Positions 43,097 through 51,148 of a DNA stretch of 64,000 nucleotides are shown here, piece after piece (the first letter of the stretch is position 1; each line of letters starts with the position of its first letter). The notes below the pieces were generated by a model. It was not told the origin of the DNA. It saw only the letters and a list, made by a program, of their open reading frames with translations, and made no database searches. The stretch lies in the NCBI GenBank assembly GCA_024231905.1, contig JAAEQC010000059.1, positions 1 through 64,000 on the forward strand, written 5' to 3'. The stretch is from a bacterium. Lineage in GTDB: Bacteria > Krumholzibacteriota > Krumholzibacteriia > LZORAL124-64-63. A program made the position numbers and the translations under genes.

Positions 43097-43621
43097 ATGA
43101 AGCGACTCGTTCTGGTGTGTCTGGTCGTGGGTCTGGCGTCGGTCTTGCCGGCGGCCGCGGAGCAGTCCGAGGCCGATCAGGCCGCCACGATGGAAGCCTG
43201 GATCAAGGCGGCGGAGCCGGGAGAGGTGCACGCCTTCCTGGCCAAACGCGCCGGCAAGTGGGATGTGACCGGCAAGATGTGGCTGCAGCCGGGCGCCGAG
43301 CCCATGGAATCCACCAGCACGGCGGAGGCCGAGAGGGTCCTCGGCGGACGCTTCCTCATGGAGAAGATCGTGGGCACGAGCCTGGCCGGCCCGTTCGAGG
43401 GGCTGAGCATCCTGGGCTGCGACAACACCACCGGCGTCGCGACCAACATCTGGTACGACACCATGGGCACCATGCTGGACGTGGCCTCGGGCCAGGAGAT
43501 GGCCTACCGCACGGTCACCACCTTCAAGGACGACGACCACCTGGTCTTCGAGTACTACATGACGCCTCCCGGCGCCGAGGAGGTCCTGACCATGGTCCGC
43601 GATTACACCCGCGCCGACTAA
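43097..43621 (+). CDS. Secreted DUF1579 family protein
   Basis: 174 residues with a signal peptide (1-18). The mature part has the family pattern G-K-W-D-V-T-G-K-M-W, then G-G-R-F-L-M-E-K, F-E-G-L-S-I-L-G-C-D and W-Y-D-T-M-G-T. DUF1579 proteins are lipocalin-like beta-barrels of unknown function. The ATG at 43097 is chosen because GGAGGAG lies 6 bases before it; the ATG two codons earlier abuts the ribosome binding site. Confidence 0.88.
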   Translation: MKRLVLVCLVVGLASVLPAAAEQSEADQAATMEAWIKAAEPGEVHAFLAKRAGKWDVTGKMWLQPGAEPMESTSTAEAERVLGGRFLMEKIVGTSLAGPFEGLSILGCDNTTGVATNIWYDTMGTMLDVASGQEMAYRTVTTFKDDDHLVFEYYMTPPGAEEVLTMVRDYTRAD

Positions 43622-43690
43622 GCCGAGTCCACGAAGGCGGGACGCCCCCCCCGGCGGCCCTCTTCCACGCACGTGCTGCGAAGTTGGGTT

Positions 43691-43766
43691 CGCTCACGAA
43701 GAGGACGGGACGGCGTTGGCCGATGGTCTCCGACCAAGAACCGCCGTCCCGTCCTCTTCGTGAGCG
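43691..43766. terminator. Long inverted repeat between DUF1579 and YceI genes
   Basis: Arms 43691-43715 and 43742-43766 are perfect 25-bp reverse complements and extend to 29 bp with one G-T pair. The 26-base loop contains TTGG...CCAA that can pair further. It lies between convergent genes, and the right arm ends 4 bases before the YceI stop. No T-run follows on either strand. Confidence 0.75.
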
Positions 43767-43770
43767 GACC

Positions 43771-44370
43771 CTACTTAGCCCGCACCAACTCGATCTCCAA
43801 CTCGATCTCCACGTCGTTTCCCACCACGAGCCCCCCCGCCTCCAGGGCCTTGCTCCAGGTGAGACCGAAGTCGCGCCGGTCGATCTTGCCCTCGGCGCTG
43901 AAGCCCATGCGGGTGTTGCCCCAGGGGTCATTGACCTGGCCCAGGTATTCCAGCTCGAGTTCGACGGTTTTCGTCACGCCGTGCAGGGTGAGTTCGCCCG
44001 TGAGGACGCCGTCCCCGCCGTCCGTGGCGACGCCCGTCGACTTGAACGTCATGGTGGGGAACTTCTCCACGTCGAAGAAGTCGGCGCCCGTGAGATGCTC
44101 ATCCCGCTTCTCATTGCCCGTGTCCACCGAGGCTACCTGAATGGTGATCTCGGCCAGGAAGGTCGCCGGTTTGTCGGCCTCGCCCGTGAGGGTGCCCGTG
44201 ACGTCGCCGAAGCTGCCCGTCACCTTGCTGATGGCCATGTGCTTCACCTTGAAGCCCACGTGGCTATGGCTGGCGTCCAGGTTCCAGTCGGCGGCCGCTG
44301 CGGGCAGGGCCAGGAGCACCGTGGCGCTCAGAACCATGAAGCCCAGCAGGCTCTTGCGGGTCGTTTTCAT
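43771..44370 (-). CDS. YceI-family periplasmic lipid-binding protein
   Basis: 199 residues with a signal peptide (1-27, ending A-A-A-A-D). The body has the YceI pattern W-N-L-D-A-S-H-S-H-V-G-F-x-V-K-H, D-F-F-D-V-E-K-F-P-T-M-T-F-x-S and the late G-F-S-A-E-G-K-I-D-R-R-D-F-G-L-T-W. Family members form a lipocalin-like barrel that holds a polyprenoid. AGGAGGAAC precedes the ATG at 44370. Confidence 0.92.
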   Translation of the reverse strand: MKTTRKSLLGFMVLSATVLLALPAAAADWNLDASHSHVGFKVKHMAISKVTGSFGDVTGTLTGEADKPATFLAEITIQVASVDTGNEKRDEHLTGADFFDVEKFPTMTFKSTGVATDGGDGVLTGELTLHGVTKTVELELEYLGQVNDPWGNTRMGFSAEGKIDRRDFGLTWSKALEAGGLVVGNDVEIELEIELVRAK

Positions 44371-44390
44371 GTCCGTTCCTCCTATGGGAA

Positions 44391-44410
44391 GGCCCCGTCG
44401 GGACGGGGCC
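44391..44410 (-). terminator. Short hairpin terminator
   Basis: GGCCCCGTC (44391-44399) pairs with GACGGGGCC (44402-44410) around a two-base gap. On the minus strand it follows the haem-oxygenase-fold gene and precedes the YceI ribosome binding site, so it likely separates the two genes. Confidence 0.6.
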
Positions 44411-44440
44411 AGAAATATCATCGTCTCTTGTCAATCACGT

Positions 44441-45328
44441 CTACGAAGACCCGTGTCGGGCCGCAATGCGGTGCTCGTCCAGGCCGACCCAGAAGGCCTC
44501 GGTCCCGTGCAGCATCTCGATGCCGCCTTTGATGAACTTCTCCTCATCGAAGCCGTCCTCGAAGTACAGCTCCTCGAGTTCGTCCATGACGTGGTCCGCG
44601 TGCTGTTCCTCGATGCGGTCGTGCCAGGTGAAGAAGGCCAGGGGTAGATCCGGTTGTTCGGCCCGTTTGAAGGCGTCCAGGCCGGCCACGAGCTGCTTCC
44701 AGAAGCCGGCCGCTGCCCAGTTCTCCACGGCGAAGCTGGCGCCTTCGGCGATGTTGGGATCCTTGTTGCCGTAGATGGCGGCGAGCTGGTCGCAGAAGAA
44801 GAGAGTGGCGGGGGTGCCGTGGCGGCGCTTGCCCAGGTCGTTGAATTCCAGGCCGAGCTTGGAGCCCATGCGCACGAGCCACTCGAAGTGGGCCGCCCGG
44901 AAGCGGAAGGTGCCGCCGTCCACGGTGCCCTCGATGGACACGATGTCCGGGTCGCCCTCGCGGTCGGTGTCGTCCACGTCACCCAGGCTGACGCCGGGCT
45001 TGTTGAAGATCACGCCGAGCTCGTTGGCCAGGATCTCCTTGCCGGCGCGCATGCCCTCGAGGGAACCGGCGTTGATGGTCTTCAGGAGCTGGGCGATGAG
45101 GAAGAGGTTCGAGAAGACCGAGAACTGGACCACGAAGTGGCGCACGTCGTCGCGGGCGACATCCCCGCCGGCGAACCAGGCGCAGTAGCGGTTGTCGGTG
45201 ATGACCGGGTGGGTCATGAGTTCGCGGTTGCAGCGGTCGACGAAGGCGGCGAAGCGCTCGGCCTCGGCAGCGCTTATCTCGCTTTTCTCGACCATGGTTT
45301 CGATGCGGTCGGAGACGGTCAACGTCAT
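44441..45328 (-). CDS. Haem-oxygenase-fold protein (possible non-haem diiron enzyme)
   Basis: 295 residues, all helical. The stretch W-H-D-R-I-E-E-Q-H-A-D-H-V-M-D-E-L-E (about 240-257) supplies H, E, H, D and H in helix register, and an earlier helix has H-F-E-W-L (about 148-152). This resembles the iron-containing redox / TENA-THI-4-like group, some members of which are diiron oxidases (HDO type, such as UndA or CADD). I did not verify the full ligand set. The ATG at 45328 has GGAGG 6 bases upstream; another ATG two codons earlier overlaps the ribosome binding site. Confidence 0.7.
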   Translation of the reverse strand: MTLTVSDRIETMVEKSEISAAEAERFAAFVDRCNRELMTHPVITDNRYCAWFAGGDVARDDVRHFVVQFSVFSNLFLIAQLLKTINAGSLEGMRAGKEILANELGVIFNKPGVSLGDVDDTDREGDPDIVSIEGTVDGGTFRFRAAHFEWLVRMGSKLGLEFNDLGKRRHGTPATLFFCDQLAAIYGNKDPNIAEGASFAVENWAAAGFWKQLVAGLDAFKRAEQPDLPLAFFTWHDRIEEQHADHVMDELEELYFEDGFDEEKFIKGGIEMLHGTEAFWVGLDEHRIAARHGSS

Positions 45329-45534
45329 GGGCATCCTCCTGGCGGCGGTGGCAGCGGGTTAGAAATGGCCGGGGCCGGGAAACCGGCGGATCGTCGTATG
45401 GAATCAAGATAAATTCAGTCTTTTGAAACCGCACGCGCGACTCACCGGGACGTTCGACGCAACCGGACGTTGCGCAGATTCGTTTGGAAGGGATAATGGG
45501 TGGAGGGACGAACCAGGCAACCACGGGAGACACG

Positions 45535-46356
45535 ATGGCGGGCACCGGACGCAAATGGCTGGTAGGTTGTGGGGTGGGTTGTGCGGTGACGGCGCTGCTC
45601 GGCATCATCATCACCGTGGGCGGTGGGTTGCTCATGTCGCGGCCCCTGAACCGCGCCGCTTCGACCCAGGAGGAGTTGACCGAGCGCTACGGAGACCGTA
45701 GCGCGTACCGGCCGCCCCTGGAGGGACTGGACCGCCACCAGTTGAAACGTTTCATCGCCGTACGCCGGGACCTGCAGCCCCTGTGTGTCGATTTCCGGGA
45801 AATCGGGGACCGATTCCGGGCCATGGACGAAATGGACAGCGGTAACGATGACCCGGGTGCGGGCGAGGTGATCAAGGCCGTGGGCGGGGTCATGGGCGCC
45901 GCCTTCGGCATGGCCGGCAAGCTGGGCACTTTCAGCGAGACGCGAAACAAGGCCCTGCTGGCCCAGGAGATGAGCCTCGGCGAGTACGCCTGGATCTATG
46001 TCCTGGCCTATAACTCGTGGCTGGCGCACCCGCCCAACGAGAGCTTCGAGGAGGGCGAGACCGGCCTCTATTCGCGAGCCGAGCGGCGCACCTTGCACAC
46101 GTTGCTCGACCAGCACGCCGACGACCTGGCCGAAGCGGGCCGCCTGGCGGAATCGCGGCTCTGGCGGGGCGAGGCGGAATTGGTCATGGAGCGCAGCGCA
46201 GGCGCGCCGTTCACGACGGAGGGTCTGCCCCTGGAGATCCGGGCCGAACTGGAGGCGTTCCGGCATAAACTCGAAGACCTGTACTGCCCCGACACGGCCA
46301 GCTTCGAGTGGTCGCAGGTGAAGAAGAAGGGTGGCTTCGGGTTCGAAGCGAATTGA
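45535..46356 (+). CDS. Hypothetical protein with one membrane anchor
   Basis: 273 residues. One membrane helix near the N-terminus (about 8-33, with C-G-V-G-C and G-I-I-I-T-V-G-G-G-L-L) is followed by a mostly helical domain with aromatic residues and no recognised motif. The topology suggests an inner-membrane protein with its bulk outside the cytoplasm. The start is the ATG at 45535 (GGGAGA upstream); the ATG at 45496 (GGAAGG upstream) is equally possible. The phosphoesterase gene follows after 20 bases, so the two may be cotranscribed. Confidence 0.55.
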   Translation: MAGTGRKWLVGCGVGCAVTALLGIIITVGGGLLMSRPLNRAASTQEELTERYGDRSAYRPPLEGLDRHQLKRFIAVRRDLQPLCVDFREIGDRFRAMDEMDSGNDDPGAGEVIKAVGGVMGAAFGMAGKLGTFSETRNKALLAQEMSLGEYAWIYVLAYNSWLAHPPNESFEEGETGLYSRAERRTLHTLLDQHADDLAEAGRLAESRLWRGEAELVMERSAGAPFTTEGLPLEIRAELEAFRHKLEDLYCPDTASFEWSQVKKKGGFGFEAN

Positions 46357-46376
46357 CCATCCCCGAAGGGAAAAAC

Positions 46377-47108
46377 GTGCAGCGCATCGCCGTCGTCTCG
46401 GACATCCACAGCAATCTACAGGCTCTGGAAGCCGTACTCGCGCGCATCGACGAGCTGGGCTGCGACACCATCTGGTGCCTGGGTGATATCGTCGGCTACG
46501 GAGCCCGGCCCTCGGCGTGCCTGGGCCTGCTTCGCGACCGGGGCACCATCTTCGTCCAGGGCAACCACGACGCGGCCGTGGCCCAGGTCACGGACACCAT
46601 CTGGTTCAACCTCCACTCGCGCCTGGCGGTGGAGCATAACCGCAAGCTCCTGGACACCGCCGAAATCGACTTCCTGGTCGGCCTGCCCACCCGGCGCGAC
46701 CTGGAGGACGGCACGGTCATCTGCCACGGCTCGCCTGGCGACCGGGACCGCTACCTCCTGGACACCAACCTCATGGAGGAGGTGCGCCTGGAGCAGGAGG
46801 CCGCCCAGGGGCCGGGCCTGACCTGGTTCGGGCACACGCACCAGCCGGTGTGGCACCTGGAGAAACCCCTGACGCTGGAGCCGGGCCGCGCCCAGATGGT
46901 GCCGGAGGGACGGCGCCTCCTGATCAACCCCGGCAGCGTGGGACAGCCGCGTGACGGTGACCCCCGCTCCTCCTTCGGCTTCTGGGACCGCACCGCCGGT
47001 GAGATGTCCCTCGAAAGGGTGGAGTACGACCTGGAAGAGGCCCGGCGGGACATCCTGGCCGCGGGTCTTCCCGAACGCCTGGGCGATCGTTTGCGCAGCG
47101 GTCTGTAG
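46377..47108 (+). CDS. YfcE-type metallophosphoesterase
   Basis: 243 residues with all family motifs: S-D-I-H-S-N (8-13), G-D-I-V-G-Y-G, G-N-H-D, C-H-G-S and G-H-T-H. It binds two metal ions and hydrolyses phosphodiesters or phosphomonoesters; the natural substrate cannot be inferred. The GTG at 46377 gives the usual start directly before the first strand and has GAAGGG upstream. Confidence 0.9.
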   Translation: MQRIAVVSDIHSNLQALEAVLARIDELGCDTIWCLGDIVGYGARPSACLGLLRDRGTIFVQGNHDAAVAQVTDTIWFNLHSRLAVEHNRKLLDTAEIDFLVGLPTRRDLEDGTVICHGSPGDRDRYLLDTNLMEEVRLEQEAAQGPGLTWFGHTHQPVWHLEKPLTLEPGRAQMVPEGRRLLINPGSVGQPRDGDPRSSFGFWDRTAGEMSLERVEYDLEEARRDILAAGLPERLGDRLRSGL

Positions 47109-47246
47109 ATCTGCATTTGAGCGCAGTTTTTTCGGCACTTCGCCCGCAGGATCACCTATAGTACCCGGCGATGAAACCGGTCCCGAGGCGACCCGGCCGG
47201 GCGCCGCCCCAACCAACCACGCACCGCGCGGGAGAGGAACCCCAAC

Positions 47247-49511
47247 ATGACCATCGAGACGACCAAGGACCTGGTGAGTGGAGCCTACGCGACCACCCGG
47301 CGCAACCTCGAAGTCGTGCGCGGGCGCCTCGGCCGTCCCCTGACCCTGGCCGAGAAGGTTCTCTACGGGCACCTGGCCGACGCGGCGGGGCAGGAGCTCG
47401 CCCGAGGCGAGGCCACCCTGGCCCTGAGGCCGGACCGGGTCGCCATGCAGGATGCCACTGCCCAGATGGCCATCCTCCAGTTCATGCAGGCCGGCCGTGA
47501 CGAGACCGCCGTCCCGACCACCGTGCACTGCGACCACCTGCTGCTGGCCCACAAGGGCGCCGCCCACGACAAGGCCCACGCCCTGGACGTGAACAAGGAG
47601 GTCTACGGCTTCCTCAGTTCCGCGGCCGACCGTTACAACATGGGTTTCTGGAAGCCAGGCAGCGGCATCATCCATCAGATCGTCCTGGAGAACTACGCTT
47701 TCCCCGGCGGCCTGATCATCGGTACCGACAGCCACACCCCCAACGGCGGCGGCCTGGGCATGGTGGCCTGCGGCGTGGGGGGCGCCGACGCGGTGGACGT
47801 CATGGTGGGCATGAACTGGGAAGTGAAGGACCCGAAGATCATCGGCGTGAAGCTCACCGGCGCGCCCAGCGGCTGGACCGCCCCTAAGGACGTCATCCTC
47901 AAGCTGCTGGGGATCCTCACGGTCAAGGGCGGCACCAACGCCATCATCGAGTACTTCGGACCGGGCACCGCGGCCCTCAGCTGCACGGGCAAGGCCACCA
48001 TCACCAACATGGGGGCCGAGTTGGGCGCCACCACCAGCATCTTCCCCTGGGACGACCGCATGGGCGCCTACCTGAACGCCACCCAGCGGGCGGACCTGGC
48101 CGAACTGGCCGCCGCGAACAACGATCTGTTGACGGCCGATCCGGAAGTGGCGGCGAATCCGGAGGAGTACTACGACCAGGTCATCGAGATCGACCTGTCG
48201 ACCTTGGAGCCCCACCTGGTGGGTCCCCACTCGCCGGACATCGCCCACCCGGTGGGACGCATGGCCGCCGATACGGATGCCGAGGGCTACCCGGAGGCGC
48301 TCACCGCCGCCCTCATCGGCAGCTGCACCAACAGCAGCTACGAGGACATCTGTCGGGCCACCGACGTGGCCGAGCAGGCGGTGGCCAAGGGCCTGAAGAT
48401 GAAGGCTCCCCTGTGGGTCTCCCCGGGCAGCGACCAGATCTACGAGACCATCAAGCGCGACGGCCAGCTGGCCAAGCTCGAGGCCGTGGGGGCCACGGTT
48501 CTGACCAACGCCTGCGGTCCCTGCATCGGCCAGTGGCAGCGGGACGACATTTCCGATGGCGACGCCAACAGCATCGTCACCAGCTTCAATCGCAACTTCA
48601 AGAAGCGCGCGGACGGCAACCCGGAAACCCACGCCTTCATCGGCTCGCCGGAGATCGTCATGGCCTACGGACTGGCCGGCACCCTGAAGTTCAATCCCCT
48701 GACCGACGACCTGACCAGCGAGTCGGGCGCCGCGGTGAAGCTGAGTCCGCCCGCCGTGGCGGACGAACTGCCCCGGGACGGTTTCGTCACCTCCGCCGGT
48801 GGCTACCAGGCCCCGAGCGAGGGCACCGAAGGCGAGGTCGTCGTGAGTCCGGACAGCGAGCGCCTGGCCCTGCTGGAGCCTTTCAGCGCCTGGGACGGCG
48901 GCGACTACGCGGGCCTGCCTTTGCTCATCAAGGCCCTGGGCAAGTGCACCACCGACCACATCTCCATGGCCGGCCCGTGGCTCAAGTTCCGCGGCCATCT
49001 GGACAACATCTCCAACAACATGCTCATCGGCGCCGTGAACGCCTTCACCGAGGAGACCAACAGCGTCAGGAACGTGGAGACGGGTGAGTACGACGCGGTC
49101 CCGGCCACGGCCCGGGACTACAAGGCTCGCGGCCTGCGCTGGGTCGTGGTCGGCGACGAGAACTACGGCGAGGGCTCCAGTCGCGAGCACGCCGCCATGG
49201 AGCCGCGCCACCTGGGCTGCGCCGCGGTCATCGTGCGCAGCTTCGCCCGCATCCACGAGACGAATCTCAAGAAGCAGGGGATCCTACCCCTGACTTTCAG
49301 CGACCCGGCCGACTACGACAAGGTGGCCGAGGGGGATCGGTTCGACCTGGTGGGGCTGGCCGATCTGGCGCCGGGGAAGAGCGTGGGTTGCGTCCTGCAC
49401 CACGCCGACGGGTCCGAGGACCGGTGCGAACTGGGCCATACGATGACCGTCGAACAGATCGAGTGGTTCCGGTTCGGGTCGGCGTTGAACCGAATCAAGG
49501 CCGAGGGGTGA
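47247..49511 (+). CDS. acn: Aconitate hydratase, mitochondrial type
   Basis: 754 residues. The three [4Fe-4S] cysteines are in S-C-T-N-S-S and N-A-C-G-P-C-I-G, and the substrate motifs [11 protein letters not shown] and S-S-R-E-H-A-A are present. The sequence resembles the eukaryotic mitochondrial aconitase ([21 protein letters not shown]) more than the long AcnA of enterobacteria; this type is known in Bacteroidetes and relatives. It interconverts citrate and isocitrate in the TCA cycle. A TATAGT box (47157-47162) may be its -10. A 31-bp hairpin starts 7 bases after the stop. Confidence 0.95.
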   Translation: MTIETTKDLVSGAYATTRRNLEVVRGRLGRPLTLAEKVLYGHLADAAGQELARGEATLALRPDRVAMQDATAQMAILQFMQAGRDETAVPTTVHCDHLLLAHKGAAHDKAHALDVNKEVYGFLSSAADRYNMGFWKPGSGIIHQIVLENYAFPGGLIIGTDSHTPNGGGLGMVACGVGGADAVDVMVGMNWEVKDPKIIGVKLTGAPSGWTAPKDVILKLLGILTVKGGTNAIIEYFGPGTAALSCTGKATITNMGAELGATTSIFPWDDRMGAYLNATQRADLAELAAANNDLLTADPEVAANPEEYYDQVIEIDLSTLEPHLVGPHSPDIAHPVGRMAADTDAEGYPEALTAALIGSCTNSSYEDICRATDVAEQAVAKGLKMKAPLWVSPGSDQIYETIKRDGQLAKLEAVGATVLTNACGPCIGQWQRDDISDGDANSIVTSFNRNFKKRADGNPETHAFIGSPEIVMAYGLAGTLKFNPLTDDLTSESGAAVKLSPPAVADELPRDGFVTSAGGYQAPSEGTEGEVVVSPDSERLALLEPFSAWDGGDYAGLPLLIKALGKCTTDHISMAGPWLKFRGHLDNISNNMLIGAVNAFTEETNSVRNVETGEYDAVPATARDYKARGLRWVVVGDENYGEGSSREHAAMEPRHLGCAAVIVRSFARIHETNLKKQGILPLTFSDPADYDKVAEGDRFDLVGLADLAPGKSVGCVLHHADGSEDRCELGHTMTVEQIEWFRFGSALNRIKAEG

Positions 49512-49517
49512 AAGGAA

Positions 49518-49601
49518 CCGGGGGAGTCGCGGGCGTCGCCGGGATACGCTTGGTCCTGCGGCCCGGCGAACGTATCCCGGCGACGCCCGCGACTCCCCCG
49601 G
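49518..49601. repeat. Perfect 31-bp inverted repeat with conserved apical core (copy 1)
   Basis: Arms 49518-49548 and 49571-49601 are exact reverse complements, with a 22-base loop (49549-49570). The top of the stem (GGATACG / CGTATCC) and the loop are the same as in the hairpin at 51060-51147 except for two bases, while the outer stem is unrelated to that copy. It begins 7 bases after the aconitase stop. No T-run follows. Confidence 0.85.
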
Positions 49602-49690
49602 CCGTGCCTTCTCCCTCGGAACGTGAAGGTGTGGCGAGAACAGGTTGGGCATAGGCGAGGGAGTCCCGACCGGTCGACGGGGGCGGTCGC

Positions 49691-50242
49691 ATGCGGGTGC
49701 ATTTCGAGGATCGTGAGTCCTGGCGCGGATGGCTCGACGAGAACCTCCGTGAGACGCGAGAGGTCTGGTTGGTCTTCGATAAGACGCATACCGGGCGCCG
49801 GTGCATCACCTACGACGCCGCCGTCGAGGAAGCTCTTTGTGTCGGCTGGATCGACAGCATCATCAAGCGTCTCGACGGCGAACGGTACATGCGGAAATTC
49901 ACGCCTCGTACGAACACGGGCAACTGGTCGAAGTCGAACCTCAGGCGGGTCGAGAAGCTCGTGGCCGCCGGCCGGATGACCGCGGCGGGGTTGGCGAAGC
50001 TGAAACCCGATGCCCGGCAGGTGCAGCAGGCTTCGTCCGGGACCGTCGAAGTACCGGATTTCTTCGCGGAGGCGCTGGCGGGAAACAAGCCCGCCCGGGA
50101 GTTCTTCAACGGGCTCGCGCCTTCGTACCGGCGGCATTTCATCGGCTGGGTGGGTTCCGCCAAGGGCGAGGAGACCCGCGAGAGACGCCTCGCGGAAGCA
50201 CTGTCACTTCTTCAGCAGCAAAAGAAGTTGGGCATGAAGTGA
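49691..50242 (+). CDS. YdeI/OmdA-family protein
   Basis: 183 residues. The sequence pattern W-R-G-W-L-D-E-N, then E-E-A-L-C-V-G-W-I-D-S, P-R-T-N-T-G-N-W-S-K-S-N and Y-R-R-H-F-I-G-W-V-G-S-A-K is that of the YdeI / OmpD-associated (OmdA) group. The role is unclear. It lies alone between the aconitase hairpin and the SDR gene. Confidence 0.88.
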   Translation: MRVHFEDRESWRGWLDENLRETREVWLVFDKTHTGRRCITYDAAVEEALCVGWIDSIIKRLDGERYMRKFTPRTNTGNWSKSNLRRVEKLVAAGRMTAAGLAKLKPDARQVQQASSGTVEVPDFFAEALAGNKPAREFFNGLAPSYRRHFIGWVGSAKGEETRERRLAEALSLLQQQKKLGMK

Positions 50243-50297
50243 TGCGGCCCTGCAGAAGTTTTTAGCCGACGAAGCGACTACCCCGGAGGATGGATTC

Positions 50298-51053
50298 GTG
50301 AACGAAACGAGCCTGGCGGGGCGGCGAGCCCTGGTCACCGGCGCCAGCCGCGGCATCGGCCGCGCCATCGCCGAGATACTGGCCGAGGCGGGAGCCTGTG
50401 TGGCCGTCCATTTCCGTTCCGCCGCGGATGAGGCGGCGGCGGTCGTGGCCGGAATGCCGGGGGAGGAGCACGTCACCGTGGGCGCCGATCTGGGGGATTC
50501 CGGACAGGCGCGCGAACTGCCCGACCGGGTCGCCGACGCCTTGGGCGGCCTGGACATCGTGGTCAACAACGCCGGCATCTTCGAGCCCCATGACCCGGCC
50601 GGTTCCGACGACTCGGCCTGGCTCGGGGCCTGGGACCGTACCCTGGCCGTGAACCTCACCGGCCCCGCCCTGGTGATCCGCGGCGCCGTATCCCACCTGG
50701 AAGCCGCCGGCGGCGGTCACGTGGTGAACATCTCCAGCCGCGGCGCCTACCGCGGCGAACCCGGCGCACCCGCCTACGGTGCCGCCAAGGCCGGCCTCAA
50801 CAGCCTCACCCAGTCCCTGGCCCTGGCCCTCGCCTCCAGGAATATCCACGTGGTCGGCGTCGCCCCCGGCTGGGTCGAATCCGACATGACGCGCGAGTAC
50901 CTGGCCGGCCCCCTGGGCGCAGAGATCCGCGCCCAAAGCCCCCACTACCGCGTAGCAACAGCCGACGAGGTCGTTTTGCTGGTGGTCTCGGGAAAGGCAG
51001 ACGCTCTGACAGGCGCCATCATCGACGTCAACATGGCTTCCTATTTACGCTGA
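50298..51053 (+). CDS. Short-chain dehydrogenase/reductase (FabG-like)
   Basis: 251 residues with the Rossmann motif T-G-A-S-R-G-I-G-R-A (about 14-23), N-N-A-G, the catalytic Ser in N-I-S-S and the Y-G-A-A-K pair (about 155-159). It uses NAD(P)H to reduce a carbonyl or the reverse; the R at the end of the second strand region favours NADP but is weak evidence. The substrate is unknown. The GTG start has GGAGGA upstream. A 33-bp hairpin starts 7 bases after the stop. Confidence 0.9.
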   Translation: MNETSLAGRRALVTGASRGIGRAIAEILAEAGACVAVHFRSAADEAAAVVAGMPGEEHVTVGADLGDSGQARELPDRVADALGGLDIVVNNAGIFEPHDPAGSDDSAWLGAWDRTLAVNLTGPALVIRGAVSHLEAAGGGHVVNISSRGAYRGEPGAPAYGAAKAGLNSLTQSLALALASRNIHVVGVAPGWVESDMTREYLAGPLGAEIRAQSPHYRVATADEVVLLVVSGKADALTGAIIDVNMASYLR

Positions 51054-51059
51054 TCCGAC

Positions 51060-51147
51060 AGGCAGAGGAGGTGGTAGGGGGTTCTGGATACGCTTGGGCC
51101 TGCGGCCCTGCGAACGTATCCAGAACCCCCTACCACCTCCTCTGCCT
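51060..51147. repeat. Perfect 33-bp inverted repeat with conserved apical core (copy 2)
   Basis: Arms 51060-51092 and 51115-51147 are exact reverse complements around a 22-base loop (51093-51114). Stem top and loop match the copy at 49518-49601 at all but two positions. The outer 26 bp of the stem are purine-rich on the left arm and unrelated to copy 1. It fills the whole space between the convergent SDR and dgt genes, ending 1 base before the dgt stop. Confidence 0.85.
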
Positions 51148-51148
51148 A

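Noticed and set aside
46416-49256. A 946-codon open frame on the minus strand opposite the phosphoesterase and aconitase genes
   Set aside because: Spans two well-identified genes and the gap between them, and its product has no domain-like pattern.
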